Part shown: piece by piece, positions 19,298-27,108 of the stretch | Position numbering within the stretch: position 1 is the first letter of the stretch | Layout of the letters: each line of letters begins with the position of its first letter | Source: Acidobacteriota bacterium | Lineage (GTDB): Bacteria; Acidobacteriota; Vicinamibacteria; Vicinamibacterales; CAVVIG01 | Assembly (NCBI GenBank): GCA_018268955.1 | Contig: JAFDVO010000018.1 | Location: 176,576-240,575, forward strand | Direction: 5' to 3' | Length of the DNA stretch: 64,000 nt | Notes under the pieces: model-generated | The model's database searches: none | The model's input: only the letters and a program-made list of their open reading frames with translations | Told to the model about the DNA's origin: nothing | Translations under genes and position numbers: made by a program

Positions 19298-19947
19298 CAC
19301 TGGCCTCCCCCGGACGTGCGACGCGTGGCGCCGGCGGCTCCCGCAGCAACAACGGCTTCGGCGATGCGCGAGTAGTTCGAGCAGCGGCACAGGTTTCCGG
19401 CGAGCGCGGCGTGGACCTCCGCGACGGTCGGCGCTGGATTCGCCGAGAGCAGGGCCTTCGCCGACATCAGTTGGCCGGAGGTGCAGAAGCCGCACTGTGG
19501 CGCGTCGTGCACCACGAACGCCTGCTGCAGCGGGTCGAGTGCGCCGTTCTTCGCAAGCCCCTCGACGGTGGTGACCGACTTGCCATCGGCCCAGACCGCG
19601 AGATAGCTGCAGGAGTACACGGTCTTGCCGTCGAGGATCACCGTGCACGCACCACACTCGCCCCGCTCACAGCCGAGCTTCGTGCCGGTCAGTCGCAGGT
19701 GGTCGCGCAGCATCTCCGCAAGCGTCCAGTGGTCGTCCACCTCGAGGCGGCGCTGCGCCCCGTTGACCGTCAGCCTGATCTGGGTGCGTGGTCTGCTCGG
19801 CGTACCGGCGGGCCGCGCGGTCTGGCCCTCGACGGCGACACCGGGCACGGCAGCAGCCACGACAAGGGCGGCGCCAGCAGTGCCGAGGAACTCGCGCCGC
19901 GTCACGTCGCTCTCCTGCTCGGTCGGCTTCTCGGGATCTGTGCTCAT
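19297..19947 (-). CDS. 2Fe-2S small subunit of molybdopterin dehydrogenase, Tat-exported
   Basis: About 216 residues. Start taken as the ATG at 19947, preceded by GAGGCAGAG; a GTG at 19962 is also in frame. A twin-arginine signal (TRREFLGTAGAALVVAAAV) precedes the mature domain. Both [2Fe-2S] sites are visible: plant-ferredoxin type CERGECGACTVILDGKTVYSC (key cysteines C-x4-C-x2-C-x11-C) and the second CGFC plus NLCRCSNY. It moves electrons from the Mo centre to the FAD subunit. Tat export is shared with IorA-like and other periplasmic hydroxylases. First gene of the three-gene operon; no clear promoter found. Confidence 0.92.
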   Translation of the reverse strand: MSTDPEKPTEQESDVTRREFLGTAGAALVVAAAVPGVAVEGQTARPAGTPSRPRTQIRLTVNGAQRRLEVDDHWTLAEMLRDHLRLTGTKLGCERGECGACTVILDGKTVYSCSYLAVWADGKSVTTVEGLAKNGALDPLQQAFVVHDAPQCGFCTSGQLMSAKALLSANPAPTVAEVHAALAGNLCRCSNYSRIAEAVVAAGAAGATRRTSGGGQ

Positions 19948-20104
19948 CTCTGCCTCACTCACGAGACGCGCGCCTGCGCCCGTCAGTCACCTCCGGCAGG
20001 CGCCCCGCGGTCGCGCGTATCATACGCTCGGCTCCGGGATTTGCAGATTCAAGATTGCAGGTTCCCGATTGACTGCCCGGTGCGGCTCCGGTGCCAGGAT
20101 GAGC

Positions 20105-21934
20105 CTACTGCGGCGCGAAGGCCAGCAGCACGTTCCCGCCGAGGCCCATGCCGAGGTAGGCGTAGCCAGAGTTCGTGAAGACCATCCCCTCTGCCACGAC
20201 CGGACCTGGACCATTCAGCGACCCGCCCTTGCCAGGGACACCGTTCACAGTGTCGAACTCACGCGCGGTGTTGAACTCCCACAGCACATGCCCATCCGAG
20301 GTCGCATGCGCGCGCAACATGCCTGTCGTCGTGCCGGCGAACACCGCCCCAGGGATCACCGTAATCGCGGCTGAGTGCGCCTCGACGCAGTTGCGTGCGG
20401 TCGGCGCGCACTCGTTCTTCGGGCGCCAGCTCCAGAGCTGTTCACCAGTGCCGAGCCGCAGCGCGTAGAGGCCGCCCGCGGCTGCGGGGCCGTGCTGCGC
20501 GTCGGCGATCGGGAAGTACGCGACCTCGTTGTCGGCTGCTGATCCCCACTCCATGCCGCCGAGCGCGCTGCCCTTGCCGAGGCGCTTCTGCCAGACGACC
20601 TTCCCTTCGCGATCCGGGTCGAGCCCCCAGGCGACGCCGGACTTCTGGCCGAGCGTGATGATGCCTCGCCCATTCGGCAGCGTCTTGAGGATCGGTGAAT
20701 TGCCGAAGTCGAAATCGGGCCCCTCATCATCAGGGCAGTTCTCGCGCACCGCAGCGGTGGCGCCGCACCCGACGATGTAGGCGTCGTTGGGGGTGACCTG
20801 CCTGGACCAGCGCAGCCGGCCGGTCTTCAGGTCGTAGGCCACGACCGCATCGCTCGTTTCGGCCGCCGGATCGTTGTAGCCGTTCCCGGTGGCGACGTAG
20901 AGCAGGCCGCGCGTCCGATCGACCGTCGGCGCGGACCAGATCGCGCCGCCAGCCGGACCCCACAACTGCGTGCCTGACGCGTTCTTCTTGATCCGCTTCG
21001 GCGTCACCGGAATCGTGTAGGTGCGCCACGCCTCCGCACCGGTGCGTGCATCGTAGGCGACAACGCCCCCGCGGAACGTGCAGCACTCGTAGCTGGGATT
21101 CGCGCCAGCCCCTTCTTCGAGCGACGAGAGCGGCACGTACAGCCGACCATCGACGAGCGTGGGCGCCCCGGTAATGCGCGTGAGCGGATGCGGATCGGCG
21201 CGCTTCGTCCAGATGGGCGCGCCCGTGTCGGCGTTCACCGCGTAGACGTGGCCCTTGAGATCCCCGAAGTAGATCGCGACCGGGCCGGAAGGGGCGAGCG
21301 CTCCGATGCTGATGGCCGTGCGCACACCGCCCTGGGCCTGGAACGACCAGTAGACGCAACCGGATGCTGCGTTCAGGGCATAGACATATCCGTTGTCCGA
21401 GCCGACGTAGACCCGTCCACCCGCAACCGCCGCCTGGCCGAACGCGGACGAGCCGTTCGGGAAGGCGAACGCCCATTTCAACTGCAGGCCCGGAATCTGC
21501 TCCGCACGAAGACCCGGACTCGCCTGATAGCGCGAATTGCCAGCGTCAGCGCCCCAGCCGCTCCACTGCTGCGGGCTGGACGCGACGGCTCCCGTAGCGG
21601 TCGTGCACTGATTGGGCATCAGCGAGGCCGCCCCGCTGGTGGCGCTCCCGAGCGGTCGCAACGTGAGGTGTTCGGCGATAAGCCGCTTCTGGGCGTCCGT
21701 CAGCCGCTGTGCGTTGACCCGCATCGAGCCGGTCGTCAGCGCCTCGAGAATCGCTTCCGGCGTACGCTGGCTGAGGGCCACTCGGTCCGGTGCGCGGCTG
21801 CCCGCGGCCGGCGCGGAATGGCACGTGCCGCAGTGCTGCTCGAACAGCGACAGCCCGGTCAGCACCTGGGCGCCCGATGAGGACGCATTCAACAGCAGCA
21901 CGACCACTGCACACGCCACAGCTCTCATAGACAT
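20105..21934 (-). CDS. PQQ-dependent alcohol dehydrogenase-like protein with N-terminal cytochrome c (polyvinyl-alcohol dehydrogenase type)
   Basis: A 609-residue exported quinohemoprotein. After a signal peptide (1-22) there is a class I cytochrome c motif C35GTCH39. A seven- or eight-bladed PQQ beta-propeller follows (QQWSGWGADAGNSRYQ, NGYVYALNAASGCVYWSF, GHVYAVNADTGAPIW, VVAYDARTGAEAWRTY). The ECCTFRGG segment supplies the adjacent-cysteine pair known as a disulfide ring next to PQQ in quinoprotein alcohol dehydrogenases. Layout and order match polyvinyl-alcohol dehydrogenase-type enzymes (cytochrome c first, propeller second). The true alcohol substrate is unknown. The gene upstream (22093-23706) is a clear paralogue without the heme domain. 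A G-rich mini-repeat lies directly before the start. Confidence 0.9.
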   Translation of the reverse strand: MSMRAVACAVVVLLLNASSSGAQVLTGLSLFEQHCGTCHSAPAAGSRAPDRVALSQRTPEAILEALTTGSMRVNAQRLTDAQKRLIAEHLTLRPLGSATSGAASLMPNQCTTATGAVASSPQQWSGWGADAGNSRYQASPGLRAEQIPGLQLKWAFAFPNGSSAFGQAAVAGGRVYVGSDNGYVYALNAASGCVYWSFQAQGGVRTAISIGALAPSGPVAIYFGDLKGHVYAVNADTGAPIWTKRADPHPLTRITGAPTLVDGRLYVPLSSLEEGAGANPSYECCTFRGGVVAYDARTGAEAWRTYTIPVTPKRIKKNASGTQLWGPAGGAIWSAPTVDRTRGLLYVATGNGYNDPAAETSDAVVAYDLKTGRLRWSRQVTPNDAYIVGCGATAAVRENCPDDEGPDFDFGNSPILKTLPNGRGIITLGQKSGVAWGLDPDREGKVVWQKRLGKGSALGGMEWGSAADNEVAYFPIADAQHGPAAAGGLYALRLGTGEQLWSWRPKNECAPTARNCVEAHSAAITVIPGAVFAGTTTGMLRAHATSDGHVLWEFNTAREFDTVNGVPGKGGSLNGPGPVVAEGMVFTNSGYAYLGMGLGGNVLLAFAPQ

Positions 21935-21941
21935 GTACCGG

Positions 21942-22026
21942 CCTTCCCGGCCTTCCCGGCCCCGGTCAGCCCTACCCGCCCCACCTGCCCCACCTGCCTC
22001 ACCTGCCCGACCAGCCCCGCCCCATC
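21942..22026. repeat. G-rich (coding strand) mini-repeat before the quinohemoprotein gene
   Basis: On the plus strand this is a C-rich run of CCGGCCTTCC and CCCCACCTGCC-type units (for example 21975-22020). On the minus strand it is GGTGGGGCAGGTGGGGC-like with many GGG tracts at short spacing, directly upstream of the gene starting at 21934. Related runs precede the genes starting at 3353 and 23706. Confidence 0.85.
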
Positions 22027-22092
22027 GTGACGGCGCATCACTCTACCCGAGCCGGGCCTCACGAGTGCAGGGGCGGCGAGGGCGAGCACCGC

Positions 22093-23706
22093 TTACCGAG
22101 GTCCGAACGCGAGGAGCACGTTCCCGCCGCCACCCGATGGGCGGTATCCGGACGCCACGAAGACCCGCCCCTCCGCCACCACCGGGCCCGGGCCGTCGAG
22201 TGCCCCGCCGGCCGCCCGGATGCCATTCACGGTCTCGAACCGACGAGCCGTGTTGAACTCCCACAGCACGTGGCCGTCGGTTGTCGAGTGGGCGCGGAGC
22301 ACGCCGGTCGTCGTACCCGCGAACACCGCGCCCGGCATCACGGTCAGCGCCGCCGAGTGCGTCTCGACGCAGTCGCGCGACGGCGCTGCACACGCGTTCG
22401 CCGGTCGCCAACGCCAGAGCGGCTCACCGTCCGAGAGCCGCAGCGCATGCACCCCGCCGGCGACCGCAGGCCCGTGCTGCGCGTCGGTGATCCCGAAGTA
22501 CGCCGCGTCATGGTCTGCCGCGCTTCCCCACTGCACGCCACCCAGCGGGCCGCCGCGTCCGAGCCTCCGCTCCCAGACCACCTCGCCCTCGCGATCCGGG
22601 TCCAGCCCCCACGCCACGCCGGACTTCTGGCCGAGTGTGATGATGCTGCGGCCGTTCGGCAGCGCCCGCAGGATCGGGGAGTTCCCGAAGTCGAAATCCG
22701 GCCCTTCGCTCGCAGGACAGTTCTCGCGCGTGGACGCGTCGGGGCCGCACTTCAGGATGTATGCGTCGTTCGGCGTGAACTGTCGCGACCAGCGGAGCGC
22801 GCCTGTCCGAAGGTCGAGCGCGAGAACCGCGTCGCTCGTCTCCGCGGCCGGTTCCGTGTAGCCATTGCCGGTCGCCACATACAGCAGCCCACGTCTTCGA
22901 TCGATGGTCGGCGCGGACCAGATGGCTGCGCCCGCGGGTCCCCACAACTGAGTGCCCGACGCGTTCCTCCGGGTGGCCACAGGCGCGCTCGGAATCGTGT
23001 AGGTGCGCCAGAGCTCGGCGCCCGTGCCGGCGTCGTAGGCGACCACGCCCCCGCGGAACGTGCAGCATTCGTATCGTGGGTTGGCGCCAGCGCTCTCCTC
23101 TGACGAGGAGAGCGGGACGTAGAGACGGTTCTCGGCGAGCAGCGGCGCACCGGTGATGCGCGTGAGCGGATGCGGGTCCGCGCGCCTCGTCCAGATGAGC
23201 GCGCCGGTGTCGGCGTCGACGGCGTAGACGTTCCCGCTGACGTCACCGAAGTAGACGGCGACCGGCCCCGATGGTCCGATCCGTCCGACGCTGATCGCCG
23301 TGCGGACTCCGGCCTGCGCCAGGAAGGTCCAGTAGGCACACCCTGACGCCGCGTCGAGGGCGTACACGCGGCGGTTGTCCGAGCCCACATAGAGGCGCCC
23401 TCCGACGATCGCCGGCTGCCCGAACACAGACCCGCCGGGGAACGCGAAGGCCCAGTGCAGGTGCAGCGTCGCAAGCTGCTCCGCGCGCAGACCGGGACTC
23501 GACTGAAACCTCGAGTTCTCCGGATCGATGCCCCACCCGTTCCATTGCTGCGGAGCAGACGCAGCCGCCGCACGCGCGGACGCGCACGAGTTCACCGCCG
23601 ACGTATCACCGGCCACATGCCCCGTCGATGTCGACGGCTGGTCGCCGGCCGAACACGCACAGCACAACAGCACGACGGCCGCACTGCACAGCGCCTTCCC
23701 GAACAC
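22093..23706 (-). CDS. PQQ beta-propeller dehydrogenase-like lipoprotein, paralogue lacking cytochrome c
   Basis: About 537 residues from a GTG at 23706, preceded by GGAAGAGAG. The frame remains open to 23853, but the extra residues (EAGKAGSAGRAGKSG) are translation of a mini-repeat. The N-terminus is a lipoprotein signal (FGKALCSAAVVLLCCACS). The beta-propeller follows the adjacent quinohemoprotein nearly segment by segment (QQWNGWGIDPENSRFQ, ECCTFRGGVVAYDAGTGAEL, GVAWGLDPDREGEVVW), including the vicinal Cys pair. The N-terminal CxxCH domain is missing, so electrons would have to pass to a separate cytochrome, perhaps its neighbour. Tandem duplication with loss (or gain) of the heme domain is the simplest reading. 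Confidence 0.88.
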   Translation of the reverse strand: MFGKALCSAAVVLLCCACSAGDQPSTSTGHVAGDTSAVNSCASARAAAASAPQQWNGWGIDPENSRFQSSPGLRAEQLATLHLHWAFAFPGGSVFGQPAIVGGRLYVGSDNRRVYALDAASGCAYWTFLAQAGVRTAISVGRIGPSGPVAVYFGDVSGNVYAVDADTGALIWTRRADPHPLTRITGAPLLAENRLYVPLSSSEESAGANPRYECCTFRGGVVAYDAGTGAELWRTYTIPSAPVATRRNASGTQLWGPAGAAIWSAPTIDRRRGLLYVATGNGYTEPAAETSDAVLALDLRTGALRWSRQFTPNDAYILKCGPDASTRENCPASEGPDFDFGNSPILRALPNGRSIITLGQKSGVAWGLDPDREGEVVWERRLGRGGPLGGVQWGSAADHDAAYFGITDAQHGPAVAGGVHALRLSDGEPLWRWRPANACAAPSRDCVETHSAALTVMPGAVFAGTTTGVLRAHSTTDGHVLWEFNTARRFETVNGIRAAGGALDGPGPVVAEGRVFVASGYRPSGGGGNVLLAFGPR

Positions 23707-23721
23707 GTCCCGCTCTCTTCC

Positions 23722-23765
23722 GCTTTTGCCGGCCCGACCCGCACTGCCTGCCTTGCCTGCCTCAG
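23722..23765. repeat. Mini-repeat before the PQQ lipoprotein gene
   Basis: Short C-rich run (TTTTGCCGGCCCGACCCGCA and CTGCCTTGCCTGCC units) immediately upstream of the GTG at 23706 on the minus strand. It is open in frame and would read as GKAGSAGRAGKSG, which is why start prediction can go wrong here. Confidence 0.7.
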
Positions 23766-23851
23766 CACCCCACTGTATCCGAGCCCAGCCTCGCGGCGCA
23801 TGCCGGATCGTCCATTGCAGTCGGACCATCTGGATCACGTCAGGAGAAACC

Positions 23852-24262
23852 ATGGCCCTGGACGACCTACGTCACGAAAGCCTCACTCACACGGTTGGCC
23901 GTGTCATCGACGATGTGCGGGAGCTGTTTCGGGAAGAGGTGGCGCTTGCCAAGGCGGAGCTGCGCCATGAAGCGAGCGAGTTCGGCAGCGCCCTGGCCCG
24001 AATGGGCATCGGCGCGGGCGCCGGCCTCTTCGCGCTCGGGTTCCTGCTGCTTGGCCTCGCGCAGGGGTTCGCCGCACTGGTTGGATGGCCCGCCTGGGGC
24101 GGCTACCTCACGATGGGCATCGTCCTCGGCATCCTCGGCGGCATTGCGCTCATGACCGGCCGGAAGAAGGCGCAGCAGGTGCCGACCATGCCGAAGACCA
24201 CTGAATCGCTCAAGGAGACGAAGGAATGGATGACCGACCGGATGTCATCGAACAGCAAATAG
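23852..24262 (+). CDS. Phage-holin-superfamily III / DUF1469-type membrane protein
   Basis: 136 residues from the ATG at 23852, with a strong AGGAG at 23842-23846. Layout: an amphipathic helix (HTVGRVIDDVRELFREEVALAKAELRHE, in part VRELFREEVALAKAEL), two membrane segments (ARMGIGAGAGLFALGFLLLG, and YLTMGIVLGILGGIAL) and a Lys-rich tail. This matches the putative Actinobacteriophage holin III/DUF1469 family, which is common on chromosomes, often beside YqjE/DUF3618-type proteins and linked to membrane stress rather than lysis. It overlaps the next gene by 37 bp. Confidence 0.82.
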   Translation: MALDDLRHESLTHTVGRVIDDVRELFREEVALAKAELRHEASEFGSALARMGIGAGAGLFALGFLLLGLAQGFAALVGWPAWGGYLTMGIVLGILGGIALMTGRKKAQQVPTMPKTTESLKETKEWMTDRMSSNSK

Positions 24263-24426
24263 AACGGACCCGCGAACGGCTCGACGCGCACCTCGATCAG
24301 CTCGACACGCGCGTCGGCATCGCCAGGGAGCGCCTGAAGGCCCAGGCGCAGTGGTGGGGCGGCGTGAGCGCCGTGGCCGCCGGTGCGATCGGTGCCGCGG
24401 TGTTCTGGCCCAAGGGGCGACACTGA
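24226..24426 (+). CDS. DUF3618-like small membrane protein
   Basis: 66 residues. The N-terminal helix (VIEQQIERTRERLDAHLDQL) is characteristic of DUF3618, followed by one membrane segment (GVSAVAAGAIGAAVFW) and a basic end. The ATG at 24226 is preceded by AAGGAG. It overlaps the holin-like gene by 37 bp, so the two are almost certainly co-translated and probably act together at the membrane. Biochemical role unknown. Confidence 0.8.
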   Translation: MDDRPDVIEQQIERTRERLDAHLDQLDTRVGIARERLKAQAQWWGGVSAVAAGAIGAAVFWPKGRH

Positions 24427-24432
24427 CCAACG

Positions 24433-24489
24433 CAGAACTCGGAATGCAGAAGTCAGAAGGAACTTCTGCATTCCGCCTTCTGAGTTCTG
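24433..24489. repeat. Long imperfect hairpin from GCAGAAGTCAGAA-type mini-repeat
   Basis: A perfect 13-bp stem GGAATGCAGAAGT (24441-24453) pairs with ACTTCTGCATTCC (24462-24474) around an 8-nt loop. An outer stem CAGAACTC/GAGTTCTG (24433-24440, 24482-24489) extends it across a 7-nt bulge. It lies just after the DUF3618 stop and may act as a terminator-like structure, though there is no T-run. The same motif family recurs at 43750-43785 and 61265-61320. Confidence 0.75.
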
Positions 24490-24515
24490 ACTTCGGACCG
24501 CGGCTGTCCTACACT
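24487..24515 (+). promoter_or_regulatory. Candidate promoter of glcD (possibly leaderless)
   Basis: CTGACT (24487-24492) and TACACT (24510-24515) are separated by 17 bp, each matching four of six consensus bases. Only 7 nt separate the -10 from the GTG at 24523 and no Shine-Dalgarno is present, so transcription could start at or next to the start codon. Confidence 0.4.
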
Positions 24516-24522
24516 ATCCGCC

Positions 24523-25971
24523 GTGGACCCGCGATTCCTGCAGGCGCTTGCCGACGCGTTGCCGGGTGACAGCGTCGTGCGCGACGCGTCCGAACTGCTG
24601 ATCTACGAGTCGGACGCGCTCGTGCACCTGCGCAATCGGCCCGGTGCGGTGGTCCTGCCGCGGTCGGCCTGCGAGGTGCAGGCGGTCGTGAGGCTCTGCC
24701 ACGACCACCGCGTGCCGTTCGTGGCACGCGGTCACGGGACAGGGCTGTCCGGAGGGGCGCTTCCTCATCCCGACGGCGTCCTCATCGTCCTCTCGCGGCT
24801 GAACCGTATCCTCGACGTCGACCCCGACAACCAGCGGGTCGTCGTCGAACCGGGCGTCACCAACCTCCAGATCACACAGCGCGTCGCTCCGCTTGGGCTC
24901 TACTACGCGCCAGACCCCTCGAGCCAGAGCGTCTGCTCGATCGGCGGCAACATCGCCGAGAACTCCGGTGGTGCCCACTGCCTGAAGTACGGCTTCACCG
25001 TGCACCATGTGCTGGGGATCGAGGTGGTTCTCCCGAACGGAGCGCTCGTCACGATCGGCGGCAGCACGGTGGATACGCCAGGGCTGGACCTCTTGGGCGT
25101 GTTCATCGGGTCGGAGGGCACGCTTGGGGTCGTCACCAAGGTGACGCTGCGGCTGCTGAGGAAGCCCGAGGCGGTGCTCACGCTGCTGGCCGCGTTCGAT
25201 TCGATCGATGCCGCTGGCGGCGCCGTGTCGTCGATCATCGCGCACGGCATCGTGCCGGCGGCTGTCGAGATGATGGACCGCCTCACCATTCAGGCCGCAG
25301 AGGCCGCCGTGCATCCGAACTTCCCCGATCGCGACGCGGTGCTCATCGTCGAGCTCGATGGCCCCCAGATCGAAGTGGACGAACTGTTCGAGGTGGTCGA
25401 GCGCGTGTGCCGGGAGGCAGGCGCCGTCTCGGTGGAGATCGCGCGCGATCAGGGGCAGCGCGATCGGATCTGGAAGGGACGCAAGGCCGCGTTCGCCGCG
25501 ATGGGGCGCGTCTCGCCGAACTACTACGTGCAGGACGGCGTCGTGCCGCGGACGAAGCTGCCCGAGGTGCTCGGCCGCATCCGCGATCTGTCGGTCCGCT
25601 CAGGGCTGCGGATCGGCAACGTCTTCCACGCAGGGGACGGCAACCTCCATCCGCTCATCTGCTACGACGGGTCGATTCCCGGCCAGGCGGAACACGCAGA
25701 GAAGGTCGCGTCCGAAATCCTCCACTACTGCATCGAGGCTGGCGGTGCGATTACCGGCGAGCACGGCGTGGGGGCAGACAAGAAGCGCTACATGGCGGAC
25801 ATGTACGGCGCGGTCGACCTCGACACGATGCAGATGGTCCGCTGCGCGTTCGACCCGTCGAACATCTGCAATCCGGGGAAGGTGTTCCCGACGCCGCGGC
25901 TCTGCGGTGAGGTGCCGGGACCGTATCGGGCCCATCCGGTCGAGACGCTCGGCCTCGCGGAGCGCGTCTGA
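24523..25971 (+). CDS. glcD: Glycolate oxidase subunit GlcD (FAD-linked)
   Basis: 482 residues, GTG start. FAD-binding PCMH domain with the pyrophosphate-binding VARGHGTGLSGGALP, then GGNIAENSGGAHCLKYG and GSEGTLGVVTKVTL. The C-terminal FAD-oxidase domain has VFHAGDGNLHPLI and ITGEHGVGADK, all typical of GlcD/D-lactate dehydrogenase. It oxidises glycolate (or a related 2-hydroxy acid) to glyoxylate, passing electrons via GlcE and the Fe-S protein GlcF to the quinone pool. Its stop shares one base with the glcE ATG. Order glcD-glcE-glcF is the usual operon. Substrate by family; D-lactate is an alternative. Confidence 0.94.
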   Translation: MDPRFLQALADALPGDSVVRDASELLIYESDALVHLRNRPGAVVLPRSACEVQAVVRLCHDHRVPFVARGHGTGLSGGALPHPDGVLIVLSRLNRILDVDPDNQRVVVEPGVTNLQITQRVAPLGLYYAPDPSSQSVCSIGGNIAENSGGAHCLKYGFTVHHVLGIEVVLPNGALVTIGGSTVDTPGLDLLGVFIGSEGTLGVVTKVTLRLLRKPEAVLTLLAAFDSIDAAGGAVSSIIAHGIVPAAVEMMDRLTIQAAEAAVHPNFPDRDAVLIVELDGPQIEVDELFEVVERVCREAGAVSVEIARDQGQRDRIWKGRKAAFAAMGRVSPNYYVQDGVVPRTKLPEVLGRIRDLSVRSGLRIGNVFHAGDGNLHPLICYDGSIPGQAEHAEKVASEILHYCIEAGGAITGEHGVGADKKRYMADMYGAVDLDTMQMVRCAFDPSNICNPGKVFPTPRLCGEVPGPYRAHPVETLGLAERV

Positions 25972-27107
25972 TGAGCGTCGTGTCCAGCGCAGAGACCGTG
26001 ACGCCATCCACGGCGAGCGAGGCCGCAGGCTTCCTCCTGCAGGCCGCGCACGACAGGACACGCGTGACGCCGGTCGGGTGCCGCAGCCGGCTGCACCTCG
26101 CCACGGATCCCTCTCGTCTCATCGCACTCTCGTGCTGCGGGCTCACCACCGGATTCGCGCACCACGCAGGCGACCTGGTCGCCACCGTACCAGCGGGCCT
26201 GAGCCTCTCAGCGGCGAACGCGTCCCTCGCCTCCCAAGGTCAGTGGATTCCACTGGACCCGCTCGCCGGCAGCCACACGACGATCGGCGGGCTGGTGGCG
26301 ATGAACGACAGCGGTCCGCGTCGGCACGGGTACGGCAGTCCCCGCGACCTCATCATCGGCATCGAAGTCGCGCTCGCGAACGGCACCGTCGCGCATGGCG
26401 GCGGTCGCGTCGTGAAGAACGTGGCCGGCTACGATCTCGGTCGGCTCTTCTGCGGATCGCGTGGCTCGCTCGGCCTGATCACCGCGGTCACCTTCAAGCT
26501 GGCTCCGCTGCCTCGCGCATCACGCACGGTCGTCGCGCACTATGCATCTGCGGCGGATGCCGCGCGAGCGGCCCTCGTGCTCGCGAGGTCCGCACTCACG
26601 CCGTCGTGTCTCGAGGTGGTCGCGCCTGAGCCCAGGCTGCTGGTCCGGTTCGAGTCGACCGCATCCTCCGCCGACCGCATGGCCGAACACACGCGAGCGC
26701 TCCTCGCCGGCGCCTCGCGCGCTGACATCGTCCGGGACGAGAACGAGCGAGCCGTGTGGGAGCGCCACCACGCAACCTTCGAGGTTGCACCGCGGGTCGA
26801 CAAGCTGGTTGCGCTGCCGATGCGTGTCCCCGACCTGCTCGAGGAACTCACGCGGCTCGCGGACGTCACGGCCCTCTCTGCCCGGCCAGCGGTCGGCGTG
26901 GTCGATATCGTGACGAACGGCCCGCGTCCCCATCCGGCCCTCGCGCGGGTGACCAGCACACTCGAGGCACATGTCGACGTCGTGCGTGGGGATCCGCACG
27001 ATCCGCTGACGGTCGAACCTCCTCGCAGTACGGCGGGCGTCATGCGCGCGGTCAAGCAGCAGTTCGATCCGGCAGGCATCCTGGCCTGGCCCTGGGAGCC
27101 GCGCTGA
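25971..27107 (+). CDS. glcE: Glycolate oxidase FAD-binding subunit GlcE
   Basis: 378 residues. A truncated FAD-linked oxidase with one PCMH-type domain: VTPVGCRSRLHL, HAGDLVATVPAGLSL, TTIGGLVAMNDSGPRRHGYG and GGRVVKNVAGYDLGRLF. The C-terminus ends MRAVKQQFDPAGILAWP. This fits GlcE, the second flavin-binding subunit of the glycolate oxidase complex. The start overlaps glcD by one base (TGATG) and glcF begins 1 bp after the stop, so all three are tightly coupled. Confidence 0.92.
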   Translation: MSVVSSAETVTPSTASEAAGFLLQAAHDRTRVTPVGCRSRLHLATDPSRLIALSCCGLTTGFAHHAGDLVATVPAGLSLSAANASLASQGQWIPLDPLAGSHTTIGGLVAMNDSGPRRHGYGSPRDLIIGIEVALANGTVAHGGGRVVKNVAGYDLGRLFCGSRGSLGLITAVTFKLAPLPRASRTVVAHYASAADAARAALVLARSALTPSCLEVVAPEPRLLVRFESTASSADRMAEHTRALLAGASRADIVRDENERAVWERHHATFEVAPRVDKLVALPMRVPDLLEELTRLADVTALSARPAVGVVDIVTNGPRPHPALARVTSTLEAHVDVVRGDPHDPLTVEPPRSTAGVMRAVKQQFDPAGILAWPWEPR

Positions 27108-27108
27108 C

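Noticed and set aside
23852-24262. Prophage holin
   Set aside because: No phage genes nearby; this family is common as a chromosomal membrane protein.
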